A stretch of DNA of 64,000 bases from an uncultured Bacteroidia bacterium (GCA_902789245.1 CADAND010000006.1:39741-103740); one strand, 5' to 3'. Positions 27,383 to 37,646 are shown, counted from the stretch's first letter. The notes: generated from the letters alone by a model not told the origin. Program-made: numbers and translations.

Positions 27383-28759
27383 TCAAATAGCTTTATCCAG
27401 CCACTTCTTCCTGTGGATGTACACCACGCACTGGATCCAGATGCACAGCGCATAGACGCCGTCGGCCGTCCAGCACACGGCCACGTTGGATTTCAGGATG
27501 CCGATGATGACGGTGCAGTAAACGGCATAGATGCACAGGGCCACGGCATCGATGCGCAGGCAGACGCGCGTATTTCCGGTTCCCGCCACAGACTGCAGAT
27601 AGACATTCCACGGCAAGGTCAGCAGGGCGGCCGCGCACATCACCCGCAGCGTCGGGACGGAACCCTGGATCAGCGAAGGGATATCGGTAAACAGGCTGAT
27701 AATCCAGTGCGGGAAAATGGCGAAGAAAGCGAGCAGCGGCACCATCGTCACGGCGCAGAGCACCAGCACCCGCCGGATCACCGGCATCACGCCTTCGGGA
27801 TGGCCCTCGCCGATGATGTTGCTCACCAGCGTCGCCGCCGTGGAGGCGAAGGCCGCCGAGAAGACGAACGGCACTTCGGAGATGCTCCGCACGATGTTGG
27901 CGATGGCCAGATCCTCCTCGCCCAGATGCTCGATGAAGAGGAAGAAAAGCAGCCACACGGAGACATTCAGGACATACTCCAGCATGACCCAGGAGGCGGT
28001 GGAGAAGATCTGCCTGAGTTCCTTCCACACGGGCCCGACCAGCTTCTGCAGGCCATATTTCCTGTCGGCCGTGAAGAAGGTCCAGACGACGAAGAAGAGG
28101 AAGGAAATGCCTTCGGCGATCGTCGAAGCCAGGGCGGCGCCCTTGATGCCCATCGCCGGTGCGCCCAGCTTGCCGAAGATGAGCACCCAGTCCAGGAAGA
28201 TATTGCTCGCCACGAGCACGAGGGAATTCCAGGTGAGGCTCTTCGTCTCCCGCGTCCCCACGTAGAATGCACGGAACAGCGCCGTCATGAAGGCGAAGAG
28301 CAGTCCCGGGATTCTCCAGTTCACATAGACCACGGACGCCCTGAAGATGTTCTCCGACTGCAGCAGCCCACGGAGCAAAGGCGGGGACAGCAGGTACGAA
28401 AGGAGCATGGTCACAAGCGCCAGCCCCGCCAGGAACCAGACGCCCTGCCAGAACACGCGCCCGATGGCGCCGAAGTCCGTCCCGCGCTCGCAGGCCTCCC
28501 CGTTGCGCCGGCCGATGATAATCTGGACCCCGATGGAGAAGCCGAACCCCAGCATGTACAGGACGGTGAAATACACGCCCGCGATGGCCGAGGCGCCCAG
28601 CTCCACCTCCCCCACCCGGCCCAGGAAGGCCGTGTCGGTCATGCCCAGCAACTCCTCCATCACCAGGGCTACCAGGATGGGGAAAGTGATCTTCCAAATG
28701 GATTTGAAAGAATACTGCTGCGGGAGTTTGTATGTGGATACGCCTTCCTGCATTGCCAC
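27383..28759 (-). CDS. MATE-family multidrug/metabolite exporter
   Basis: This 458-residue inner-membrane protein has about 12 hydrophobic segments and the MATE opening pattern: FPILVALVMEELLGMTDTAFLGRVGEVELGA is readable over its first helices. The symmetric second half begins near TIAEGISFLFFVVWTFF. MATE transporters export cationic drugs or metabolites by Na+ or H+ antiport. It lies 89 bases downstream of the last gene of the esterase/amidohydrolase operon on the same strand. I see no clear promoter in that gap, so read-through is possible and it could export products of that operon (inference). Confidence 0.9.
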   Translation of the reverse strand: MAMQEGVSTYKLPQQYSFKSIWKITFPILVALVMEELLGMTDTAFLGRVGEVELGASAIAGVYFTVLYMLGFGFSIGVQIIIGRRNGEACERGTDFGAIGRVFWQGVWFLAGLALVTMLLSYLLSPPLLRGLLQSENIFRASVVYVNWRIPGLLFAFMTALFRAFYVGTRETKSLTWNSLVLVASNIFLDWVLIFGKLGAPAMGIKGAALASTIAEGISFLFFVVWTFFTADRKYGLQKLVGPVWKELRQIFSTASWVMLEYVLNVSVWLLFFLFIEHLGEEDLAIANIVRSISEVPFVFSAAFASTAATLVSNIIGEGHPEGVMPVIRRVLVLCAVTMVPLLAFFAIFPHWIISLFTDIPSLIQGSVPTLRVMCAAALLTLPWNVYLQSVAGTGNTRVCLRIDAVALCIYAVYCTVIIGILKSNVAVCWTADGVYALCIWIQCVVYIHRKKWLDKAI

Positions 28760-28848
28760 TTTACTTCAATTCTAATTTGGTCATCTCGAAATCAGTACTT
28801 TTTTCATTTGTTATCGTTCTCCAAAATCTTTCAATCCAGATATTGCCC

Positions 28849-30480
28849 TTACTCGCGCGCGGCGATGATGTCCAGAAGGTAGTGAGGGGTAAAGTAGTTG
28901 TCCATAAACTGGTAGTAGCCCAGCAGAGGAAGGACGGCCTTATACTGCTCGGCCAGAAGGCCCTTTTTGATACGTATGTCACCCGGCCCGGCGATGTCAA
29001 GGACGTTCTGGTCGTCGGCCGAGTACGCCTTCCATTCCACCTTGTCAGTGGAAGGGTTGCCGCAGCGTGCGAAATTGGTCCACATCTGCATGACGGACGT
29101 GAAGATCTCATCCGAGTTGTTGGTGCCGTTGAAGGCGCTGCTTGTCCCGAAGCCGCGCATATTGAACACGAACATGAGCTCCACGGAATGGGCTGCGCCA
29201 ATCTCCGGATTGCTGCCCGGATACGACCAGTAGTAGCAGAACGTTTTGTTGAACGCGCTCTGCACGTCGAGCTGCTGGAGCATGGGGACCCTGAACATGA
29301 GCTCATTGATGAACTCCGTCTCGATAAGTCCCGGCTCCTGGGTACGGCAGACCCGCCAGAATTCTTCGTAATACTTCCTGTCCTCTCCCTTCAGGCAGCA
29401 GGCCGCATCGCCCACGGCGCGCGTGGCAAACAACTTTTGTTCTTCCATGCTCAGCATCGCACCCTCACCCATGAACAGCCTAGCCTCGTCGGCCGTGCTG
29501 CCGGCCATGATGGAGATGTGCTTCGCGTAGCCCTTCCTGTACAGCTCGATGGGCGCCTCCGGGAGCACCTCCGTTCCATAGTAGGGGCAGGATGTGAACT
29601 GGCCGACCGCTTCGAGGTACGCCTTCTGGAGCTCCTCTTCGCTCAGCGCCATGATCTCGTCCATGGTCTTGCAGCCGGTGTACTCGAGCAGCGCCCGGGT
29701 CTTGCCCTGCGCGGACTCGCAGCCGACCGGGAAGGCCAGGGTGGTCGAGCCGCTCTGGGCGATGACCTTCTGGAAATACCGGTTCGCCTCCTTCATGACG
29801 GGCAGGATGGAGACCGAGCCGCCGCCGGCACTCTGTCCGAAGATGGTGACGTTGTCCGGGTCGCCGCCGAAAGCGGCGATGTTCTCGTGCACCCACCGGA
29901 GCGCCATGGCCTGGTCCAGCAGGCCGTTGCAGGGCGCCGTCTTGAAGTTTTCGCCGCCGGGCACCGACGAGAAGTCCATGAAGCCGTACATGTTCAGGCG
30001 GTAGTTGATATTCACAAAGATGATGTCACTATGCTCCTGGACGAGGTTGGCGCCACTGTAGGAGGCCTCCGAACCCGAGCCGACGACGTACGCTCCGCCG
30101 TGGATCCAGACCATCACCGGCTTCTTCGCCGTCTTGTCGTCGGCATTGAGCCAAATGTTCAGGTAGAGGCAGTCCTCGGACATCAGCTTCTGTATGCAAT
30201 CCGGGTAGCCCAGGGAGCCATATGCACCCTTTCCGTAGTACTTGGCCTCGAAGATCCGCTCGCTCGCATCCACGTACTCCGGCGCCTTGAAGCGGCGCGC
30301 GCCCACGGGCGGCTTCGCGTAAGGGATGCCCAGCCACGACGCGACCCCGTGCTCCTCGGTTCCGACGAAAGTGCCGTTCACGCACTTCACGGCATGGCCC
30401 TTGTCGTAACTTCCCTTGATCTCACTGTTCAAGCATTCATATTGCTCGAATCGGACTAAATCCTTGAATTCCCTTTTCAT
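28849..30480 (-). CDS. Type B carboxylesterase, cytoplasmic (second of two in the operon)
   Basis: This 543-residue protein has no signal peptide. Carboxylesterase/lipase motifs are complete: LGIPYAKPPVGARRF, SEDCLYLNIW, VWIHGGAYVVGSG (oxyanion hole), DPDNVTIFGQSAGGGSV with the nucleophile Ser in GQSAG, and His in AAHSVELMFVFN. The C-terminal MWTNFARCGNPS is a family hallmark. It hydrolyses carboxylic esters of small molecules; the substrate is unknown. It is probably the last gene of a seven-gene leftward operon, 35 bases after the phosphoglycerate-mutase-like gene. A paralogue lies at 32160-33710. Confidence 0.9.
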   Translation of the reverse strand: MKREFKDLVRFEQYECLNSEIKGSYDKGHAVKCVNGTFVGTEEHGVASWLGIPYAKPPVGARRFKAPEYVDASERIFEAKYYGKGAYGSLGYPDCIQKLMSEDCLYLNIWLNADDKTAKKPVMVWIHGGAYVVGSGSEASYSGANLVQEHSDIIFVNINYRLNMYGFMDFSSVPGGENFKTAPCNGLLDQAMALRWVHENIAAFGGDPDNVTIFGQSAGGGSVSILPVMKEANRYFQKVIAQSGSTTLAFPVGCESAQGKTRALLEYTGCKTMDEIMALSEEELQKAYLEAVGQFTSCPYYGTEVLPEAPIELYRKGYAKHISIMAGSTADEARLFMGEGAMLSMEEQKLFATRAVGDAACCLKGEDRKYYEEFWRVCRTQEPGLIETEFINELMFRVPMLQQLDVQSAFNKTFCYYWSYPGSNPEIGAAHSVELMFVFNMRGFGTSSAFNGTNNSDEIFTSVMQMWTNFARCGNPSTDKVEWKAYSADDQNVLDIAGPGDIRIKKGLLAEQYKAVLPLLGYYQFMDNYFTPHYLLDIIAARE

Positions 30481-30515
30481 ATCAGTTATTGTTTTAGGAT
30501 TTCACGAGATAATTA

Positions 30516-32147
30516 TTAATTATAAATCAAGCATCGTCCGGTCATTTCCACGGGTTGTTCCAGGCCCATAATGCGGAGGATGGAAGGGGCCACGTCGGCC
30601 AGAACGCCGTCCTGCACCGTTGCGTTCCCGTTCTCCGTAACATATATGAAAGGAACCGGGTTCGTGGAATGGGCCGTATTGGGCGTTCCATCGGCATTGA
30701 GGGCGTGGTCGGCATTCCCGTGGTCGGCCGTAATAATGGTTTCATAGCCCATAGCCCTGGCGGTTTCCACCACTTCATTCAGGCAGTTATCAATCACCTT
30801 CACGGCCGTCTCAATCGCGGGGTATACGCCCGTGTGACCCACCATATCGGCATTGGCGAAATTCACCACAATCCAATCATATTTGTTTGTCTTGAGCGCC
30901 TCTACCAGTTTGTCCCTCACCTCGTAGGCAGACATTTCGGGCTTGAGATCATAGGTGGCCACCGCGGGAGAAGTCACAAGGATACGTTCCTCCCCTTCAA
31001 ACGGTTCTTCACGGCCTCCATTGATGAAGGAGGTCACGTGGGCGTATTTCTCGGTCTCGGCAATATGCAGCTGCTTCAAACCCTTGCCGGCGATGTATTC
31101 GCCCAGGGTATTATCCAAGTTCTCCTTGGGGAAAAGGACGTGAACGCCCGTGAAGGAATCGTCATACGGCGTCATGCAGTAGTACTGGAGATTGGGGATG
31201 GTTGTCATGCCCTGCTCCGGCATGTCCTGCTGCGTGAGCGCAACGGTGAGTTCTTTGGCACGGTCGCTGCGGAAGTTGAAGAAGATGACTGCGTCACCCT
31301 CCTTGATGCGGCCGTCAATGTTACTGTTGACCAGCGGCTCCATAAACTCGTCGGTGTTCTTGTGCTCCTCGGTGTGGCTATCGTAGCACGACTGCACACC
31401 CGCCACTATGTCATCCAGCTCGCGGCCCTTGCCATTTACGATGAGGTCGTAGGCCAGTTTGATTCGGTCCCAATGCTGGTCACGGTCCATAGCATAATAT
31501 CGGCCGATGACGGTGGCCACCACGCCGGTGCCAGCTGTCTGCATATGCTGCTGCAGGTCGATGATGAAGCCCTTGCCGGCCATAGGGTCGGTGTCGCGGC
31601 CGTCCATGAAGCAGTGGACGTAGCAGTTGGAGATGCCATACAGGGCGGCGATATCGATGAGCTTCTTGAGGTGGTCAAGCGAAGAGTGAACGCCGCCGGT
31701 GGACGTGAGGCCCATCAGGTGCAGGCTCCTGCCGCTGGACTTGGCATAACTGTACGCCGCTTTGATTCCCGGGTTCTCCAGGATGGAATTGTCGTCGCAG
31801 GCGCGGTTGATCTTCACCAGGTCCTGATATACCACGCGCCCGGCGCCGATGTTCAAATGGCCCGTCTCCGAGTTGCCCATCTGTCCGTCAGGAAGCCCCA
31901 CGTACTCGCCCGAAGCCTGCAGTTGGGAATGAGGAGAGCTGGCGGCCAGGTAGTCCATATACGGGGTGGTCGTCTGTGAAATCACGTCGTCTTTGCCCTT
32001 GTCGCCAATTCCCCACCCGTCCAGAATGATCAACAGCACTTTCTTGCCGACGTCTCCGGGCTCACCCCCGTTGCTCCTTGTGCACGCAGAAAACGCACCC
32101 ACGCTGCAAACGAGGGCGGTGCAAAGAAGCATGCGGAGAAGTTTCAT
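30516..32147 (-). CDS. gpmI: 2,3-BPG-independent phosphoglycerate mutase with a lipoprotein signal
   Basis: This 543-residue protein matches cofactor-independent phosphoglycerate mutase over its whole length: [18 protein letters not shown], the phospho-accepting Ser in [45 protein letters not shown] and the second metal site [10 protein letters not shown]. The normal cytosolic enzyme begins almost at the ILDGWG strand. Here about 36 extra residues precede it: basic MKLLR, a hydrophobic run and FSAC (Cys22), then a polar linker. This reads as a lipoprotein signal. If exported, it would not meet cytosolic 3-phosphoglycerate and may act on another phosphorylated compound. A mis-set start is unlikely, because no Met lies between the signal and the first catalytic strand. 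It sits inside the esterase/amidohydrolase operon, not with glycolytic genes. Confidence 0.88.
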   Translation of the reverse strand: MKLLRMLLCTALVCSVGAFSACTRSNGGEPGDVGKKVLLIILDGWGIGDKGKDDVISQTTTPYMDYLAASSPHSQLQASGEYVGLPDGQMGNSETGHLNIGAGRVVYQDLVKINRACDDNSILENPGIKAAYSYAKSSGRSLHLMGLTSTGGVHSSLDHLKKLIDIAALYGISNCYVHCFMDGRDTDPMAGKGFIIDLQQHMQTAGTGVVATVIGRYYAMDRDQHWDRIKLAYDLIVNGKGRELDDIVAGVQSCYDSHTEEHKNTDEFMEPLVNSNIDGRIKEGDAVIFFNFRSDRAKELTVALTQQDMPEQGMTTIPNLQYYCMTPYDDSFTGVHVLFPKENLDNTLGEYIAGKGLKQLHIAETEKYAHVTSFINGGREEPFEGEERILVTSPAVATYDLKPEMSAYEVRDKLVEALKTNKYDWIVVNFANADMVGHTGVYPAIETAVKVIDNCLNEVVETARAMGYETIITADHGNADHALNADGTPNTAHSTNPVPFIYVTENGNATVQDGVLADVAPSILRIMGLEQPVEMTGRCLIYN

Positions 32148-32159
32148 GTTCTCAGTTTA

Positions 32160-33710
32160 TTAACACACCCGCTTGGAAGATCCGTTCCCGAGGCGCTCCG
32201 CCCAGGACATCATCAGGTCTTCCCGCCTGCCGAACAGATCCTTCTGCATGCCGATGGCGTCGTCGAAGACCATGGTCTGGCGGTCGTCGCCGGAGAACTT
32301 CTTCCACGCGTATTTGCCGGTGGAGGGGTTGCCCGTCCGGGCGAAATTGGTCCACATCTCCTTGACGACATGGCGGAACTCGCAGTCTTCGGTCGAGACG
32401 ATTTCTCCGCTCCCCATCGGGTCCGGAATGGGATTGTCGAACAGGTACGGAAGCTCGGCCGCGTGTGCGGCACCAAGCTGGGGGGTTGTCACCGGCTTCT
32501 TGATGAAGTACATATAGGTATTGCCGCCGGCGGCAGCGTGCCGGATGGCCATATCGGTGTTGCCCGCGCGGAAGTTGATGTCGTTGCAGTATTGCTCCAG
32601 CCGGCTCCCCTCGCTTTCGCCTGCGAGCGTGGCCATGAACTCGTCGTACATGGCCTTCTCCTGCTCGCTGAGCAGCGCGCGGTCCCGCTTCGTAATCCAC
32701 CTCAACGTATTCAGGAAGCCTTCCTCGCCGCCCTCGTACGGGACGAAGTACCTGATTTCGTCCAGGTTGGATCCGATCATCAGATCGATCCTGGCCCGCT
32801 TCGCGTCTCCCCACATCTTGTACAGATCCGCCCGGTCCTCGGGCAGCGTGACGCCGTCGAGGAGCGGGAAGTTGGCACCTCCCAGAAGGCTGTTCTTGTC
32901 AATGAGCGCCGCTTTCAGATAGGCATCCACAAGCTGCCCGGTGGTGAGCGCCATCAGCTCGTCCATGGTCTGGCAGCCCGTCGCGGTCAGGAAGTTCTGC
33001 GTGACGTGGATGCCGTGCTCCATGGTGTCGGTGTAGGCGATGTTGGCGCTTTGGGCGATGACTCTCTTGAAGAGCCCTTCGCTTCCCGCGATGAGCGGCA
33101 GGAACGTGACGCTGGCCGAGCCGGCCGACTCGCCGAAAATGGTCACGTTGTCCGGATCGCCGCCGAAGCCGGCGATGTTCTTCTGCACCCACCTGAGGGC
33201 CTCCAGCTGGTCCAGCAGGCCGAGGTTTCCGGCCTCCTTGAAGTTCTCTCCGCCCGGGACCCGCTCGAAGTTCATAAATCCCAAAAAGCCCAGGCGGTAG
33301 TCGATGGACACGAACAGGATGTCGGGGCACTGTTTGGAGATATTGGCCAGGTTATACAGGGGCGAAGCCTGGGATTCTGCACAGAATCCGCCGCCGTGAA
33401 TCCATACCATGACCGGCTTCCTGCTGTCCGTGCAGCGGGTATTGGAATAGATGTTCAGCACGAGGCAGTCCTCGCCGAACTCCGCCGTCCCCCCCGAGTC
33501 GTTTGCGGGGCCGATGGGCACGTGGCCGGGCCTGGTGGCGTCGTACACGCCGTCATCGTCGGCGGCCGGGAGGGCCTTCTGCCAACGAAGCTTCCCCACC
33601 GGCTGCGTTGCGTAGGGGATGCCCTTCCAGATAATCAGCTCGTCCGTCTCCTTGCCGACGAAAGTACCGTTATTGCATTTGACGGCCAGTTTTGTATTGT
33701 CTTGTTTCAT
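32160..33710 (-). CDS. Type B carboxylesterase, cytoplasmic (first of two in the operon)
   Basis: This 516-residue protein lacks a signal peptide (MKQDNTKLAVKCNNGTFVG). The family core is intact: WKGIPYATQPVGKLRW, GEDCLVLNIY, VWIHGGGFCAES, the nucleophile elbow DPDNVTIFGESAGSASV and His in AAHAAELPYLF. The end has MWTNFARTGNPS. It is a distant paralogue of the 28.8 kb copy, sharing its domain order but not its N-terminus. It lies 31 bases after an amidohydrolase gene and 12 bases before the mutase gene. The combination of ester and amide-bond hydrolases suggests stepwise breakdown of a small imported compound (inference). Confidence 0.9.
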   Translation of the reverse strand: MKQDNTKLAVKCNNGTFVGKETDELIIWKGIPYATQPVGKLRWQKALPAADDDGVYDATRPGHVPIGPANDSGGTAEFGEDCLVLNIYSNTRCTDSRKPVMVWIHGGGFCAESQASPLYNLANISKQCPDILFVSIDYRLGFLGFMNFERVPGGENFKEAGNLGLLDQLEALRWVQKNIAGFGGDPDNVTIFGESAGSASVTFLPLIAGSEGLFKRVIAQSANIAYTDTMEHGIHVTQNFLTATGCQTMDELMALTTGQLVDAYLKAALIDKNSLLGGANFPLLDGVTLPEDRADLYKMWGDAKRARIDLMIGSNLDEIRYFVPYEGGEEGFLNTLRWITKRDRALLSEQEKAMYDEFMATLAGESEGSRLEQYCNDINFRAGNTDMAIRHAAAGGNTYMYFIKKPVTTPQLGAAHAAELPYLFDNPIPDPMGSGEIVSTEDCEFRHVVKEMWTNFARTGNPSTGKYAWKKFSGDDRQTMVFDDAIGMQKDLFGRREDLMMSWAERLGNGSSKRVC

Positions 33711-33741
33711 GAATTGAATTCTCCGTTATATTGTATAGGAA

Positions 33742-35379
33742 TTACGCCCTGAATGCCTCTTCTCCGTCCACGATGGTAGCGATGATGTTAGCCGCAGCCA
33801 CCTTGTCCAGGCTGTCATGGAGGAAATCGCAGTCAAACACCGTCATGTTGGCTATCTTTCCAAATTCGATGGAACCCACGCGGTGCTCCTGATGCCAGAC
33901 CCGGGCAATGTTGATGGTCATAGCCTCAAGCGCCTGCTCGCGGGTAACGGCTTCGGAGGGATTCAGTGGCATGGCTCCGAGGCCCGGGAACAGTTCTTCC
34001 GGAACATTGCGCGCCTCCGCCATATAGAAACTCAATTTGACGCTCATCATGGGCGAGACCGGATAGTCTGAATGGAAGACCACATTGGCGCCTGCGTCAA
34101 AGAACGACTTGATCGGATAAGCTTTGTTGGCCAGCTCTTCACCTACATAAGAGGACTCCATGGCAAAGGCCGCCGGAATCTTGGTTACCCAGAGCGGCGG
34201 CACAGCAGGGATGGAGCCGGTTTCCGCCATCCGGCGAATATCCTCTTCCGTCACAAAGTGCAGGTGCGCCAGCACGTTGTTCTGCTTCCTGTCTCCGGTA
34301 ATCTTTATCGCGTCCTCTATGCAGCCCAGCATAAAGTGTGTGGCGCCACCGCCTTCGGAGTGGCAATGGACGGCAAACCCTTCCTTGTCGGCCTCCACGA
34401 TGAGCCGCACCATCTTGTCGTGACTGTTGAAACGTTCCACGCCATGATAACCCGGCTGGTCGGCGTAATCCTGGTTCTGCCAGCCGGTATGCGCCTCCGT
34501 AACACCATCCAGGAAGCATTTGATGCCCACAATGTGCAAATAGTCGCTGTCATATTTGGCGCGCAGTTCAGTTGCACGGGCAACCTCCGCCTTCGGGTCT
34601 TCCACGTTGTCGGGAGATAATGCATACGCATACGTGCGCAGTTTCAGTTTGCCCTCTTCCTCCAATTCATGGAAGGCCTGGGCACATTCCGGGTAGAACA
34701 GTTCCATACCTGCATCGGCCACACCGGTAAAACCGTTGCCCAGGGCAAAATCCTGCCAGGCGAGAAGGTACTTCTTAGCGTCCGCCATACTCTTCGGAAG
34801 ATTATCCAACACCCGCAGTACCGGGGTCTCGCAGATATAGCCGTCCGGTTCTCCCTTTTCGTCCACATGAACCTGGGCGCAACCCACTTTCCTGGCATAT
34901 TCTGCATCGATACCCGCCCATTCCAGCGCCTTCGAATTGAGCAGCATGGAATGTCCGCCGCCGGTTTGCATGATAAGGATCTTATCGGAGCAGATTTCGT
35001 CCAGATACGCTTTGCTCACGTATTCCTCCGTTTCATTCCACCCGGCAGCCACATAAAAGGAGCGATTTGGATTCTTGGCAATGAAGTCCTTGATGATCTC
35101 GCGGTATTTGGCATAATCGGCCAGCCCTACTTGTGCCAGGTTTGCCTGTCCCACAAGGCGGTCACCGGCAAAATACGGGTGGCAGTGGGACTCCAGGAAA
35201 CCGGGATAGATAAAGTTTTCACCGTAATCCAGCACCTGGGCATCTGCGCCGGCAAGCTTCCTTGCTTCCTCAGCGCTGCCTATATAGGCAAATACGCCGT
35301 CCTTTACATATGCAGCCTTGGCAAGGGGGCGCTTTTTATCCACCGTGATGATGTTGCCAAGAATAAGTGACTTTTTCAT
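33742..35379 (-). CDS. YtcJ-type metal-dependent amidohydrolase, copy 2
   Basis: This 545-residue cytosolic protein belongs to the amidohydrolase_3 group. It has the N-terminal beta-sandwich (LILGNIITVDKKRPLAKAAY), the first metal pair in PGFLESHCHPYF, later ligands in VHCHSEGGGATHF and HLHFVTEEDI, and the catalytic Asp region NVVFHSDYPVSPM. Family members hydrolyse C-N bonds of amides, cyclic amides or related rings; the substrate is unassigned. It is about the same length as the neighbour at 35396-37051 and has the same layout, but the two are clearly diverged. Spacing is 16 bases to its upstream neighbour and 31 to the next gene. Confidence 0.9.
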   Translation of the reverse strand: MKKSLILGNIITVDKKRPLAKAAYVKDGVFAYIGSAEEARKLAGADAQVLDYGENFIYPGFLESHCHPYFAGDRLVGQANLAQVGLADYAKYREIIKDFIAKNPNRSFYVAAGWNETEEYVSKAYLDEICSDKILIMQTGGGHSMLLNSKALEWAGIDAEYARKVGCAQVHVDEKGEPDGYICETPVLRVLDNLPKSMADAKKYLLAWQDFALGNGFTGVADAGMELFYPECAQAFHELEEEGKLKLRTYAYALSPDNVEDPKAEVARATELRAKYDSDYLHIVGIKCFLDGVTEAHTGWQNQDYADQPGYHGVERFNSHDKMVRLIVEADKEGFAVHCHSEGGGATHFMLGCIEDAIKITGDRKQNNVLAHLHFVTEEDIRRMAETGSIPAVPPLWVTKIPAAFAMESSYVGEELANKAYPIKSFFDAGANVVFHSDYPVSPMMSVKLSFYMAEARNVPEELFPGLGAMPLNPSEAVTREQALEAMTINIARVWHQEHRVGSIEFGKIANMTVFDCDFLHDSLDKVAAANIIATIVDGEEAFRA

Positions 35380-35395
35380 AATGATCCAGGATTTT

Positions 35396-37051
35396 TTAAT
35401 TCACCTTCTTTCCGTTGATAAACACATCCGTCGGCAGGTTGTGGCTGAAGCCTTCGTGCTCTGCCGTCAGGAGATCCTTGTCGAACACCAGGAAGTCGGC
35501 GTCCTTGCCCACTTCGATGGAGCCCTTCTTCGCCTCGATGCCCAGCTGCTTGGCGCCGTTGATGGTGTAGCCGATGAGCATTTCCTCTGCGCTCATCCTT
35601 TCCTCTGCCGGCGGATTGAGCAAGGGAGAAATGCAGTACGCAGGGACGTTGGTCTTCTCCGAAATGGTGCGGGTCATACCGATCTCCATCCCCAGATAAG
35701 GGCTCCAGGTGGTGAAGTCACCGTAGGCCACGTTGTCGCTGGACCAGGCCACCAGGGCGCCGGTGTTCCAGACCGTCTTGCAGCGGTACATGTGCGTGGC
35801 ACGCTTCTCTCCCAGCATGGGGGTCAGGATGCCCGGGCCGCCGCCGTTATGCCACCAGGGAGTATAATTCGCGAATACGCCCAGCTTGGCAAAGCGCGTG
35901 AGGTCTTCGTCGGCCTGCACCTCCAGGTGGGCGCAGGTGACCTTGACATGGTACTTGTCTCCCAGTTCCTTCCGGGCCAGCTCCACGCCGTCCAGGATCA
36001 CGCGGGACGCTGCAGCGCCGACGGTGTGGACGTGAAGGTCAAGGCCGGCCTCGTTGAGGGCCTTGAGGATTTCGGCCACCTGAGCGGGCTTGAAGGCGGT
36101 CGTGCCCGTGGCGCCGGTGTCCACATAAGGTTCTACCTGGGCCGCGGTTTCAATCTTGAGGGTACCGTCCATGAAGATCTTCAAGGTGTGCACCTTCAGG
36201 TGCTCCGAGTTGAACTTACGGTTGAAGCGCTTCACTTCCTCGATGGCTTCGTGCATCTTGCTGGGACGGGTGAGCACGTAGCAGCCGTCGATGTAGGTGG
36301 CAAGCTTGCCTTCCTTGTCCATCTTGCACAGAACGTCATACATCCGCTCGTGGACGGGATTGTGCTCCGGGAAGCCGGCGTCGAAGACCGCGCTGACGCC
36401 CACCTTTTTGGAATACTCGACCCAGCGTTCGAGAGACGCCCGCATCTGCTCTTCCGTCAAATCGTTGACGCCGTCGAAGAGGATAGGCCAGCTGGCGGTT
36501 TCGAACGAATTGCCGGTCACGTGGCCGTCCTTGCGGACGTAGTAGGCCAGCCCCGGAACGGGGTCCGGCGTGTCATCGTGGATTCCCATCCTTTCCAGGA
36601 CCTTGGAGTTCACCCAGTTGCTATGGCATTCGCCTTCCAGGAGGATAAGTTCGCTGTCGGGACAGATGGCGTCCAGGTCTTCCTTGGTGATCTCCTCCCC
36701 TTTCAGGTAGTGGCGCTCCAACAGGAAGCGGTAGCACTTCTGGCCGGGATGCTCCTTGACATAGCCCGCCATGAATTCCATGGCGCCCTTCTTTCCGTCG
36801 GGTTCGAAACGGACGCCCAGGTCGGCGTAGTCAAATGCGACCGGAATGGTCACATGGACGTGACTGTCGATGATGCCGGGCATGATGAATTTACCGCCGA
36901 GGTCCGTGACTTCGCCTTCAAAACCCTTGAGGCCGGCCTCGTCGCCGACATAAACGAATTTGCCGTCCTTTACCGCCAGGGCAGTGGCCTGCGGATGGTT
37001 CTTGTCAGAAGTGAAGATTTTTGCGTTTTTAATGATGCGGTCAGCTTTCAT
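35396..37051 (-). CDS. YtcJ-type metal-dependent amidohydrolase, copy 1
   Basis: This 551-residue protein is a second amidohydrolase_3 member: RIIKNAKIFTSDKNHPQATA, first metal motif MPGIIDSHVHVTI, second in LHVHTVGAAASRV, third in KVTCAHLEVQADED, and the Asp region LVAWSSDNVAYGDF. The C-terminal sandwich (GSIEVGKDADFLVFDKDLL) is typical. It lacks a signal peptide, so it acts in the cytosol. It lies 34 bases after the six-TM protein gene and 16 bases before the other amidohydrolase gene, in one operon. Confidence 0.9.
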   Translation of the reverse strand: MKADRIIKNAKIFTSDKNHPQATALAVKDGKFVYVGDEAGLKGFEGEVTDLGGKFIMPGIIDSHVHVTIPVAFDYADLGVRFEPDGKKGAMEFMAGYVKEHPGQKCYRFLLERHYLKGEEITKEDLDAICPDSELILLEGECHSNWVNSKVLERMGIHDDTPDPVPGLAYYVRKDGHVTGNSFETASWPILFDGVNDLTEEQMRASLERWVEYSKKVGVSAVFDAGFPEHNPVHERMYDVLCKMDKEGKLATYIDGCYVLTRPSKMHEAIEEVKRFNRKFNSEHLKVHTLKIFMDGTLKIETAAQVEPYVDTGATGTTAFKPAQVAEILKALNEAGLDLHVHTVGAAASRVILDGVELARKELGDKYHVKVTCAHLEVQADEDLTRFAKLGVFANYTPWWHNGGGPGILTPMLGEKRATHMYRCKTVWNTGALVAWSSDNVAYGDFTTWSPYLGMEIGMTRTISEKTNVPAYCISPLLNPPAEERMSAEEMLIGYTINGAKQLGIEAKKGSIEVGKDADFLVFDKDLLTAEHEGFSHNLPTDVFINGKKVN

Positions 37052-37085
37052 GGTTTTAGTGTTTTTAATTATGTTGATTTGTTGA

Positions 37086-37646
37086 TTATTGTTCTTTCGT
37101 CTCTTTGACGTAACAGGCCACCAGACCGTAGCTGATGGTGGGACGGATCCAGATCTCCACCATCATGTAGGTGGTGAATTCGTCGGTGGGCTCCAGCAGG
37201 ATGTCGATGTTGTAGAGGAGCGCGATGAGCATATCGACGATGCAGATCAGCCAGAGGTTGCGCTTGGAGTAGGTTTTCCAGTCCTTCCGGGCATAGAAAA
37301 AGGTGAGCAGCAGGACCAGGGCCACCGAGAGTGTCAGGCAGGCCAGGTGCAGGGAGTAGTACGCCAGGGGCGGCGCGAACAGGATGTCGCGCAGCAGGAC
37401 CGTGACGCCCAGGCAGACGGTGCACCAGTAGTTGAACTGCTTGGTGGTGATGCCGCATTGGAAGAAATACATCCCGATCATCACCAGGCAGGCGATGTAG
37501 AAGAGGTTGAGCACCAGCTCGGGCCAGGTCTGGCTCAGGCCGAAATGCAGCACACCAAAGAGCATCATCCCTACGGAGACGATCGCGAAAAGAATGGTCA
37601 ACAGGACATTGAAGATGTCCGATTTGTTCTTGAATCTTACACTCAT
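37086..37646 (-). CDS. Six-helix membrane protein of unknown function
   Basis: This 186-residue protein consists mainly of six hydrophobic segments (for example NVLLTILFAIVSVGMMLFGV, LNLFYIACLVMIGMYFF, CLTLSVALVLLLTFFYA, LICIVDMLIALLYNI) with short charged loops. The N-terminus is basic and the C-terminus ends VKETKEQ. No family motif is recognisable. The gene is 11 bases downstream of the MscS gene and 34 bases upstream of the first amidohydrolase gene, so it is co-transcribed. A permease or channel-accessory role is possible but unproved. Confidence 0.75.
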   Translation of the reverse strand: MSVRFKNKSDIFNVLLTILFAIVSVGMMLFGVLHFGLSQTWPELVLNLFYIACLVMIGMYFFQCGITTKQFNYWCTVCLGVTVLLRDILFAPPLAYYSLHLACLTLSVALVLLLTFFYARKDWKTYSKRNLWLICIVDMLIALLYNIDILLEPTDEFTTYMMVEIWIRPTISYGLVACYVKETKEQ

